Position numbers and translations under genes: made by a program. This document shows positions 1-10,600 of a stretch of DNA of 64,000 bases, piece after piece. Each line of letters opens with the position of its first letter. Positions within the stretch are counted from its first letter, which is position 1. Origin of the DNA: Ceratodon purpureus (taxonomy: Eukaryota > Streptophyta > Bryopsida > Pseudoditrichales > Ditrichaceae); the NCBI GenBank assembly GCA_014871385.1, contig CM026428.1:6241471-6305470 (forward strand). Reading direction: 5' to 3'. The notes beneath the pieces were generated by a model, which searched no databases, was not told where the DNA came from, and saw only the letters and a list, made by a program, of their open reading frames with translations.

Positions 1-290
1 AGAATATAAACGTGGCCCAATTCTTGCAAACAGCTCGAATACGAAACAAGACCGGGAATGGCAGGGAAGCTATCACTTTCTCGATTAAGTCCAGTGACAG
101 CTGCTCCCATATATCCATATATGTAAATATCTATAATTCCATATACATGTATGTATGTATATCATAAGTATATGTATAAGGGTTCACATATATTTTCATA
201 TGTAATGAATCAAACAATTTATGATCTTGTTTAACAATTGAACACGTACTATACATCTATTATAAGAAACATAATTGGCTCATAAGAAGG

Positions 291-854
291 CGTTCTGCAC
301 GAACAGGGTGTAGTCAGCCTAAATAAAATTTAGATTAAATACGTCAATTTCAAATGTTCTATTTACTAGGACGCGACCGGATTTGGTGTTCTGTACCGAA
401 CGAGGTAGTGTTCTGTACAGAACAAGGATTTTTGTGTGACCCAAGTACCTCGTTCGGCACCGAACAGCACGGTAGTCAGGGTAATGAAGTCAATATGGAA
501 AAACCTAGGTCCGTTTCAAAAATATTTTTTTACAGAACATTGTTTTTATACCAACCTAAATACTGTGTTCGGCACCGAACGCCCTTCTTTTTCAAGGGTG
601 AGTCTTTTAGTTAGTTTTTTAACATTGGTGAATGCTTGCATTGAACCATACATAATTAGCACCAACATAGGGTGTTCGGCACCGAACAGGTCATGTAGAG
701 TAACGTGAGCATAGTTACAAGATTTTTAGTTAATTGTTTCTAGATTTCAGCAGATATGATCCAGCAGAAAGAAAGAAAGTCTTATGTACATCAATAGTAG
801 GAACGTCTACACTCTGGAATATTTGCACCGAGATAGGGTGTTCGGCACAGAACA
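291..854. repeat. Cluster of seven 15-16-bp palindromes
   Basis: Seven copies of an inverted repeat of the form TGTTCGG-CA-CCGAACA or a close variant start at 291, 387, 409, 451, 566, 673 and 839. The copy at 409-424 is a perfect 16-bp palindrome of the variant TGTTCTGTACAGAACA. Flanks of the copies at 673 and 839 are also alike (a GTCAT-TAGA-GTGAGCAT pattern), which suggests degenerate tandem duplication of a unit of about 110-170 bp. No ORF here is convincing. The cluster lies 3' of the gene ending at 1085. It could be a protein-binding array or a decayed satellite. Confidence 0.8.
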
Positions 855-1084
855 TGTCATATAGAATTATGTGAGCATGATAGAGATTGTCCAAAGCTGA
901 CGACATATAGTCCAAAAGAAAAGTCTCAAAAAGTCCAATCCAGTAATCTGCACAAACATTGCAAGCATGTTAAATGATTAGAATATGTATTTGCCGCTAT
1001 AGATCAGAGTAGAAAGTATACTCATTTACATTAGATAGTTCAAAGCATGGACAGTGCAGAATTTTTACCTTTCATTCCGATCCT

Positions 1085-1939
1085 TTACGGTTCTTGTCTT
1101 TGCTTGCGGCTGTAACTCGTGCCCCCTAAGTCGCTGTTTAGGAATCTTCTCTTCCTCTTCGGATCCGAACATTCACCAACCGTATAAACCTTTGTGATAT
1201 CTGTACATTTAACTTTATAATGAGTTGCTTGAATGACAATGAGCAGATTAAACGTTGAACTGAATTGATTTGTGCTAACATACCTGGCAATTCGACAATG
1301 CCTATACTCCTCTTCCAGTTTTCGGTGAAGGCTGACCCACATTCCTTCAAGGCGCACCGATCTTCTACCCATGACTGCATCACTACACAATAAGGATGAT
1401 AAGTGCATTTGCAGGGTGCCACAATGATGTCCATGTGTGGGAACTTACCATTGCAAAATGCACATGAATTTATTGTGATCAAATCTGAGTCATGGCTTGA
1501 TATTCCTTCTTGTAGATGCTGACTTGGTCGCAGGCACATGGGTAATTGAACATGTTCTTCCATCTTCTTGAGGACGCCTTTCAGTCGATCCATATGTCCT
1601 TCAAGATCCGCCATTACAGTCTGCAATCGATCCAGCTCATTCACAGCTTCAATAATCTCACCCTTTGAGTCTACTAAGGCTATCTCCTTCTGTTTGATTT
1701 TGTATTTCAACTTGATGATGCGCCTCTCTTGCTTCACCATCCTCTTACCAATCTTCTCGGAAATCTTCTCACTGCTGCTACCAATCGCTGATTTGTCCTT
1801 GCACTTCTGTAGGACCTCCTCTGCCCCCTGCAACTGAATCTTCAATAACGACAGTTGCTCCAGAAGGCTATCTCTCTCAGCCCCCTCAGTAGGATGCTTG
1901 GGTGATGTCAGCCTTGAAGTGATGAACACCTGTGTGTTA
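1085..1939 (-). CDS. Exons 2-3 of coiled-coil/RING-like zinc-finger protein (433-aa model)
   Basis: This holds the 3' two exons of a minus-strand gene, 1939-1284 and 1200-1085, separated by an 83-bp GT-AG intron. Exon 2 encodes a long Lys/Glu-rich coiled coil and then a RING-like zinc finger spaced C-x2-C-x13-C-x-C-x2-H-x2-C-x10-C-x4-C. Exon 3 encodes a short basic tail with a KRKRR nuclear-localisation-like motif and ends at TAA. The acceptor at 1940-1941 lets exon 2 join in frame to the exon at 15467-14938, giving 433 aa across a 12,998-bp intron. Alternatively this part is a separate gene with an upstream start near 1986. I do not recognise the family beyond the RING-like fold. A ubiquitin-ligase role is possible but not shown. 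Confidence 0.6.
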
Positions 1940-2895
1940 CTGTAATCTGCATCAGCCTTGTCGGAACACGGAAACGCAACTAACATCCGGATAGTGCTCT
2001 AATTGAGCGTAAACTTCCGTACTGTCACTAGGTTCCGAGTATCGTCCAGGGATTCAATAGTGTTTCACCAAGTAGTTACTTCTAATCGTTCCGAGCCTTG
2101 CCACTGCTCGGATAGTGTCTTCGGAACGTAACTCCTGAACTATCTCCTTCTCTATTCTTCTCTCATTAGGTGTTTCGTCCACAAACCCCAACGTCTCGGA
2201 TCAGTTACCGTCTCACAACTGTCCTAGAGTACTCTGGCCAGCAGGTCACACAAACGATCCTCTCCGATCCGTGGGACTACAACGACAAACCAATCCGGAT
2301 CAGGGAGAACCAGGATCCGATTATCCCTAGGCGACCCGTACCACGTTCCGACTCCCCCCCTCTCACTGTGCACGGAACCTCTTCAGAAGTTCAGGGAGCC
2401 CGACCAAGTAGTTCTTGATCCGCTTCGACCCTAGCGACGGCTATTCCGTATGAGGTTGATTTGGGGGCGGAACAGTGAGGCTTCACTCCTACGACAATCC
2501 GCTAAATCTTTCCGCTCAACCCCATTTCCTTTCCGGTTCGGGTCTCGTCACAACTCCCATCACCTTCCTATCCGAGCTACAGCGGAACTCTCATATCCTT
2601 CCCGGATCATTCACACTTAGCTGGAAATCACGTACAGTACTTACAAAACACAAATACTTTACTGATAAGGAATATAGGGGGAAAACATGCAAAAACGAAG
2701 ACCCGGACCGCCTCGCCTGCCTGGTTTAAGTAAGCAGGGGTTTCCACAAAAGCGGCGGCGCCGGCAGTTCAATCAAAACCCTAATCCCTAACTATCTGCC
2801 TAGAATTCTACTTTACGACTTGAACGGATCTCCCGATCCGGAATCTACTCCTATAAATCCGGAAAGTTACGACAAGTGGCAGTGAGAGGAATCTA
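1940..2895. other. 3' flank of the 735-aa unit, non-coding
   Basis: This stretch lies between exon 2 of the coiled-coil gene and the stop codon of the 735-aa ORF. It has the same CCGGA/TCCGG-rich composition as that ORF, so it is probably its 3' untranslated and terminal part. I found no long direct or inverted match to the DNA at 14461-14930, so the type and exact ends of the unit stay unresolved. No reading frame here looks real. Confidence 0.4.
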
Positions 2896-3739
2896 TCACT
2901 TCTTTGGCTTCTTGTGGCTCTCCTGCTCGCGATCCTTCGACCTGGTCACCCGCGGCTCTGATCCGCCCGCCCCTGCTGCTCGTGCCGCCTTGCGCCTAGC
3001 ACTCCGTTCCGCCTTTGACTCCCTCTCCTGAGCCTCCAAGGACAACCGGGTAACGATCCGGGGCTTGGGAGACTTGGGCGATTTCGGGATCATATGTGCG
3101 GGAGGGGTTCCGGACGTCGGAGTCCGAGTTTCAGTTCCGGTGGTCTCGTGCGTCTCTGAATCGGACTCCGAAATCGTAATCAGAACCTTCCTTTTCCCTT
3201 CCTCTGTCGGCTCCTTCCTTTTCCGCAACCTCCGGTAAGCACCGACACTGTTCGGAGGGGAATCTGCTGTTGGCGTTCCGGTGGGAGTAGGCGTCACCGT
3301 TCCGGTCTTGGCTGTGGGTGAAGGGGTCAATCCCCCCTCCTGAGTCACTCGGGTCCGCCCAGGTGGTGAAATAGGTCGTCCCCATTCCGGTCCCGCTATC
3401 TCCCCTTGGTAATTCGCAATGATCACCTCCTCTCCGAGTCGTGGGAGAACATCCGGCGGCACGGTCCGAGTCACCTGTTCCGAAACCGTCCTCTCCTCGA
3501 TCCGCCTCTCGGTAACTGTCGTTCCGGTCACCTCCACCTGACCTGTGGGGATCGCGCAGCTCTGCTGGACTGTACTGGTTCCGGGTGACGCCACTTGTGC
3601 TTGGTGTTCCCGGAGCACCTCCGCAATCGTCCGATTTGTCATGGCGGCCTCTTCGACCGTCATCCGCTCCTCGACTTGGAGGTTACTCCCTATCGGGGTT
3701 CGGAACCCCACTCCGCGAGATTCTCCTACCACGGCACGA
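2896..3739 (-). CDS. C-terminal part of 735-aa element protein, downstream of LTR insertion
   Basis: This is the second half of an ORF broken by the LTR retrotransposon at 3745-13096. Removing the insert and one copy of the GAGGG duplication joins codon 455 (bases 13098, 13097 and 3739) in the same frame, so the pre-insertion protein was 735 aa. This part (about 280 aa) is rich in Thr, Pro, Ser and charged residues, with a TPTPTGTPT-like stretch and a basic C-terminus containing RRKAARAA and ending HKKPKK. It looks disordered and possibly DNA- or RNA-binding. No enzyme motif is visible. The family is described under the N-terminal half. Confidence 0.6.
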
Positions 3740-3744
3740 GAGGG
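3740..3744. repeat. Target-site duplication, left copy (GAGGG)
   Basis: The five bases GAGGG directly before the left LTR are repeated directly after the right LTR at 13097-13101. A perfect 5-bp duplication is the usual mark of Ty3- or Ty1-type integrase insertion. Confidence 0.93.
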
Positions 3745-4552
3745 TGTGAAAGGAATATTTTTCTTACTCCTTCAAAAATGAATGCTGTCCTAAAACTCTC
3801 TGAAATCCTGCGAAAAATTCTGTACTGCCCCTGAAACTGCCCTGAAACTGTCCAAAATCCGGGTCCTAGATCTGAAACTGCCAACTTAGATCTACTCAAA
3901 TCCTGGTGGTATTTTCCTAGATCTAATACATTTTTCTACTCCCCTTGGTCTGATCTACAATACCCACTCATTTAAACACCAGATCTACTGGACCCACCAG
4001 GTGAATCCACTAACCTGGTCCCTCAAGCACTCATAACTGCAATTTCAGACATTTACACCCAATGTAATCAATTCCTTCCCTTTACTCACTGTAATTCCGT
4101 ACATGATTCTGCTCCCTACTGATCTCACTATCTGGACCCCCCAGAGTCCTGAAAACTGCTCTAACAGCATCCTCCTACAGTCCTACAACATGTCCTACAC
4201 ACAAACTACCATCTGAGAGCTCTGAACTGAGAGAGAGAGAGAGAGAGAGTGAGCCTCGCAGCCCCCTCTCCCACAACCCCATCCAAAACCCTAGCCGCCA
4301 CCCCCAAAACCCTAACTGCCAACAGTTTTCATCCGACCACCAGATTTCATCCAACTACCAGATTTCATCCATCTGACAGTTTTCATCCATCTGGCAGTTT
4401 TCATCCAAAACAGGCAGTTTTCATCCAACAGAGTTACTACAGGGCAGGACAGTAACTTAACAGTTTACTGCCCCCCCAGTAACTGCAGTTTTACTGCTCC
4501 CCCTACAGTTTTACTGCCCCTCTATTCTACTACCTTAAATCCCCAGTTAACA
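3745..4552 (-). repeat. 3' LTR (808 bp)
   Basis: In element orientation it begins TGTTAACTGGGG and ends CCTTTCACA, giving canonical TG...CA ends. It matches the LTR at 12289-13096 except for one substitution (G at 4393, A at 12937). It contains a (GA)n run at 4229-4249, about six copies of a TTTCATCC-containing repeat at about 4326-4430, and several AGATCT motifs. Confidence 0.95.
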
Positions 4553-4570
4553 TTATCCCCCTTTTAGTCT
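4553..4570 (-). other. Polypurine tract of the LTR element
   Basis: Read on the minus strand, the bases just before the 3' LTR are AAAAGGGGGATAA, a polypurine tract that would prime plus-strand DNA synthesis. Its place, abutting the TGTT start of the LTR, confirms the element's orientation. Confidence 0.85.
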
Positions 4571-4693
4571 GCATCTGCCCTCAGATGCTCGGTTTTAAGT
4601 TTTATGGGGTTAACCAAAAAAACTAAGGTATAAAAAAAAATCAAAAAAGAAAATCCTACTGGTCCTACCAGTAATTTGGCCTACAGCTACTGT

Positions 4694-7600
4694 CTAGCCA
4701 CTAATTGGTGCCGCCCCTCGTGCTGTTGATGTTGGTCCCCCTGGTGCCGCCTCTGGTCCTGGTGGTGCTGGTACTGGTGGTAGAGCAGGAGCGGTACCTG
4801 CTGGTCCATCACCTGACTGAGATCCAATACCAGAAGTGGTCCCCAGGCCACTACTGGAAGCCCCTCCATCATCCGCAAACTGCCCCCCATCAGGCATCTC
4901 CTGGACCCCCTCATCCTGGTCATCCTCAGACCAGTACACAAAAGATAGGTAGGCCTCAGCAAACCTCATCAAATACCTGGAGTACCTGGCCTGGTCCTCT
5001 GAATATGCCTGAATCTGGTCCAGTACCTGCTTCTTGGTGGTAGACAGCAGATGCCTGGTCAACCCCCTAGAAGCCTGAGTAGAACTGGCCTCAGCCAACT
5101 CCACCCTCTGCCTCAGTTGCTGATTCTCCCTGGCCAGCCGATCAAAATCCCTGAACCTGGCACTGGTCCTGGCCTCCAACTCCAATCTCCGGGCCCTGAC
5201 TGCCTCTGCCTGGACCCCCTGATCCACCCAAGTCTGCCTCTCCCTGTCCTGGTCCTCCTGGAGTACTACCAGCTGGTGCTGAGCCTGCTCCAGCTGGTCC
5301 GTGAACTGCCGAATCTGCTCCTCCTGGGCCTGTCTGGTGGTCAACAACACTTGGTAAGTCGGTCCTGACCTGTCCTCCTGCCCCTGTAACATCTGTACCC
5401 GAGATGCTTGGGCCAATGCCACCTGCAACTGCTGGACCAACTGGTCCACCTCCTTGGTGATATCCTCCTGGTCCCCCAGCCCTGCTGGTCCTGGCTGAAT
5501 CCTGGTCCCTACCGAGCCTGTGGGAAAATCCACAACTGGCTCCTCCTGGTGGTCCATTGGATCCTGCTCCTGTACCTGGTCCTCTACATCGTGGTCCTGG
5601 TGCTGCTCCTGAGGCTGCTCCTGGGGCTGGTCCTGGTACTGGTTCCGGGGCTGGTCCTGGTGCTGGCTCTCTGAAACTGGCTGCTGCCTGGTGGGTGTCG
5701 ATACTAACACCAACTCTGGACTACTGGAGATCAGTACTGGACTGCTCACCTGGCCCCGCATCCTCCTCCCCTGATGTCCTCTTCTAGATTCCTGTGGCAT
5801 CCTAGCCTGGTCTTTGGATCTTTGCTGCTCTTGTTCTACCTCTTGCTGGTCCCATTTCTCTTGGTCAGTTCCTTCATTTTTCTCTTTTTTATTTTTCTCA
5901 CCTCCTCCATCTTTGGTCCACCTTGGCTGGTCCCTGTTTTCCTGGTCCAACCTATCCACTCTCTTTTCCTGGTCATTTGGACTGGTGTCCTGCTCGTCCT
6001 TCTCCAGACTCCCGTTCTTCTGGTCCTTTATCTTGGCTGCTGCCTCATCTTCTTGGTCTCTAACCTCTTTCTTCTGGTCTTCAAGCTCTTGCTCCTGGTC
6101 TCCAAGCTCTTGCTGTTCTCTGCCTTGGCAACTGCTCCTACTGTAACCTTGGCTGCCTCCTCCTCTTGGCTCACAGAGCTCCTCCTGCTGTCCTATATCT
6201 TGTTCATGCTTTAGAGGGCTGATTCCCACTACCCCGCACAATACTGCTAGCTGCTTCCTTTCTTTCTCTCCTGCCCCTTTTTTGATTACTTCATCTTTTT
6301 TTTCTTTTTTTTCTATTATTTTTTCCTCTATTTCGCCCTCATATCTTTTTTCTGAACTCTGGCCCTCTTCCCACCTGTTCAGCTGCTTCTGATCTTTGTT
6401 CTGTCCCTCTTCATTTTTGCTGTCCTGGTCCTGTCTATTCCTGCTCCGCTCATCTTGGTCTGCTTCCTGATCCTTGAAAAAATTGTTGTCCTGGTCTTGG
6501 TCCTGGTCCTTAAGGCCTGCACTGTCTTGGTCTGCCTCCAGGTCCTCTCTTGTCTTGTTTTGCTTGTCTTGGTCTTCTCCCTGGTCCCCTCTTCTCTTGT
6601 TCTGCTGGTCTTGGTCTTCTCCCTGGTCCCCTCTTGTCTTGTTCTGCTGGTCTTGGTCTTCTCCCTGGTCCTCTCTTCTCTTGTTCTGCTGGTCTTGGTC
6701 TTCTCCCTGGTCCCCTCTTGTCTTGTTCTGCTGGTCTTGGTCTTCTCCATGGTCCCCTCTTGTCTTGTTCTGCTCGTCTTGGTCTTCTCCCTGGTCCTCT
6801 CTTCTTTTGCTCTGCTGGTCTTGGTCTTCTCCCTGGTCCTTAGTGCGTCTGCCGTCCTGGTCCTCTGCTCCTGGTGTATGTCGCTGTCTGGTGCTGGTGC
6901 TGTCCTGGTCACCCGAACTGGTCCCTTCCTGTCCTGCTTGGTCACCCGAACTGGTCCCTTCCTGGCCTGCTTGGTCACCCAAACTGGTCCCTTCCTGGCC
7001 TACTTGCCCACTATCCCCCTTTTGCTGTTCGACCAGTCCGTTGGTCGAGTACTCTGGTATGGTTGTCAGAAACTGGTCCAGATAGGCCCTTTCTGCTCCT
7101 GCCACCGGCTCCTGGTCTCCATCTTTTTGAGGCAGTGCTACTGTCTCAACAACCAGTACATCCTGCTTGGTGGCCAGCCAACGTTCCTCCTCTTCATCTA
7201 TGAGTCCTTCAGTAAGGTTGTAGCAGACCAGTACCTCAGGTAAATCTGGTCCAGACCCCTTCTTCTGGCTTACTGAAACTGTCTTGACTGTCCCGTTGCC
7301 TCGAATTGTGACTAGATTTCTACCCCAGTCATGATTGACTTTTGCATCGATCAACCAAGGACGACCTAACAGCATGCTATACTCCTCATTTACTTCCTTA
7401 TTCTTGATGACGGTGAGTGTAATCAGAAAAGGAATGCTATGGATGTGTACCTTAACATTTCTGATTATCCCTACCGGTTCCACCACTGTCTGGTCTGCCA
7501 TCCTCAATCTGTAGGGAGCAGGTTGTGGGTCCTTCAGTCCTAAACGCTTCTGCTCCTCTTCAGTAATGAGATTGACACCAGATCCACCGTCCAGCAATAC

Positions 7601-10600
7601 CTTGTCCAGGGTCCCGTTGCCAATCTGCACAGTTAACATAGGCAATTCTGTGTCAACATCTACTGCCAAGTTGGGTATCAGACCTGGTTGACCTCCTTTT
7701 CTGGTCATCTGCTCCACCCCAGCCGTTTCTCCTTGACCAGAATCCTTACTGGCCCTTAACTCCGGAAACACATGAGCCTTGACAATCTCAGTCATGTTTG
7801 GAGCCAGCTGTAGTAGCTGACCCAAAGGCACAGTGACTGGACTGGCCAATATCCTCCTGCCCACCACGTTTGCATAAAACTGCTCCTGGTCCTCCCTTAT
7901 ACTGGTCCCTGCAGGTACTCCTGGTCCCTGTTGAGCAGTCTTTAAGTTGTAATTGAAGACGTCAGAATCTGGAAATCCTGCCCACTCACTGTCTTGTATC
8001 TCTACTTCAGCCATCTCCTGAACTTCAAGTGAGTGAACAGTCTTGGTCTGCTCTGCTGCTCTGGCCTCCTGCTCCTCCTTGAGCTGAATCTCTTTCAAAG
8101 CTTCAAGCATAGTATCCCTGAGCCGTTCATCTTCCTTGGTCTGGACCTTCCTTGATTCAGGTTCCTTGGACTGGTCTTCAATCGGAGGTAATCCTGCCTT
8201 CTTCCTTTGGGCCCTGGTCATACTGGCCACGTCCACTGGGTCCTGTGGCTCATCCAACCATTCAATTTCCACATTCGTCACATGGTGGTCCTGCTTCTTC
8301 ATTGCCTGGTCCCCTTGTGCTCGGAACTGGTCCCCTTGTGCCCGAAACTGGTCCCCTTGTGCCCGAAACTGGTCCCACTGGGCCTTCAGAGGGCAGTTCC
8401 AGCTCCTGTGCCCTGATCCACCACACAAAAAACAACATTCTGGCTTGTCACCATAACTTCCCTGCTGGCCATTACCTGCTCTGGTGTTTGGTGACCTCTG
8501 GTATCCAGGAGTGTAGACTGCAGCAGGCTTCTGAGCAGACACCACATTCACTCCTACTGGTACATCTCCATCTTTCTCAACACCTGGTCCCCTCTGGTTT
8601 GCTGGGTTGTACCAGCAGTCACGATCTTCATGGCCCAGTTTCTTGCATGTGCCACAGATTCGCCTAGGAGCATCCTGACCTGGTTCCTTCCTGGTCACAG
8701 TCGCTGGCTTACTGGTGGTCTCCACTTTCTTGACTTCAATCTTGGTTGGCTTGCCACTTGAATCGGTGCAGTTTTCTTCACACCTCAGAGCAGCATCCAC
8801 CAACTCTGTCAGGGTCTTGACTGGTGCTACACTGGTCGTAATCTTGATGTACTCCACTAAACCTGCCCTGAAATTAGTAATCCGAAATCCTTCTCCAGGG
8901 TCTGACTGCAAACACTTGATCAGGGTCATAAACCTGTCATAGTAATCCTGCACCTTCTCCCTATCTGCCTGCTTGAAAGACTTCAGCTCCCTGTAAACTG
9001 CTTCATCAGTTGTCTGGTCCCTATACCTTCTCCTGAAGGCTGCCTTGACTTCTTCCCATGAGCAGTAAAGGTGACTCTCCAGAAAATTCTCATACCAGGC
9101 CCCGACCTTATCCAGTAAGGTGGTACCCATCAGGTTAATGATAACCTGCTCATCAGTTTCCCCATTGTGCCACAAAGTGCGCTCAAACTGACGAATATGA
9201 GCATCAGGATTTGTACCTTCCTTGTACTTGGAGTATGGCAGTGGCTTCCTATATGCCATACTTACTGGTCCTGATGCTGGTAGTCCGACTGGTCCTCCAA
9301 CTGGTGGGTATACTGGTCCTCTAGCTGGTGGGTAGCCCGGTCCTGTAGCTGGTGGGTATACCGGTCCTCCAACTGCTGGGTAGACTGGTCCTCCAACTGT
9401 TGGGTACACTGGTCCTCCAACTGGTGGGTACACTGGTCCTATACCTGGCCTTCCATCTGGTGGGTATGCTGGTAGTATACCTGGCCTTCCATCTGGTGGG
9501 TATACTGGGGGTATACCTGGCCTTCCAACTGGTGGGTAGGCTGGTGGTACTGGCCGGTCTGGATAACTGCTGGCTGCTGTTGCCACTGGTACTCCACCCC
9601 CCACTGGTGGTCTGGACCCATATGATGTTCCTCCAACTGCCTCTGCTGGTCTTCGGAATCCTGTCCCTGGATTGGTGGCTCCTGCTCCCACCTCTGCTCC
9701 CCCACCTGGCCAGTACACTAACTGAGGTGCCTCTGGCTGGTATAGATCACCAGTCAGGTGGTCTACATAGGTTGTTGATGCTCCTCCTCCTCCCGATGGA
9801 CCTGCTGGTCTTGTCTGGTGGTGGAAATGGCTCTCTGCTGGTCCCTGGGGTATAGCAGTTGCTGGTACTGGTACCCCCATCACTTCTCCTGATTTTCCTG
9901 GACCAGATCTTCCACCTGGTACCTCACACTGTTCATATCCTGGCCACATGTCCTTCTGCTGGGCCTGTAATTTCTGACTTTCCTCCCTCAACACCTCCTG
10001 CCACTTGTACATGGTGGACTGGCGGGTTGCTTCTTGTCTCTCTTCCTCCTTTTTCTTCTGGTCCTCCAGTCTGTGGGCCTCCTGCCATAGACGCATGGCC
10101 TCCTGGCGTAGCAGGTCCTGCTGCATGGCCTCCTGCTTCTGTGCTGCCTGCTTGATTTCTTCCTTCCTTTGAGCCTCCTGCCAGGATCTAAGGGCTTCCT
10201 GCCTCTGTCTCTCCTGGTCCTGCTCCTCTATCCTCTTGGTCTCCTGCCATAGCCTCATTGCTTCCTTCATTTGAATTTCTTCCCTGTTCTTCTGCTCCCA
10301 AGCCTGCATGGTTTCCTTGAACCTGGTGGCTTGTCCTAGCTCCTCCATCTGGTGTCTGTACACCTCTTCCATGGTCTGCTGGTCCCTTCTAGCCTGCTCT
10401 GCCTGCCTCCTGGCCTGCTGCCTGGCCTTAATCTGCTCCAGCTGTCTCCTATCTTCTTCTTCTTCATCCTGCTCTGGTCCTTGGAACTGGTCCTGGACGA
10501 ACTGGACTGTCTGCTTCCTGGTGGTCTGCTGTCCTTGTCTACTGGTCCTGGTCGGGTCTGAATTGGGTACTGCCTCTCCTGAGGCCCTGTCTTCACTCCT

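Noticed and set aside
6543..6850. Regular 42-bp repeats that could be mistaken for a CRISPR array
   Set aside because: There are no variable spacers. The unit is a coding tandem repeat in frame with the Gag-Pro ORF in a plant genome.
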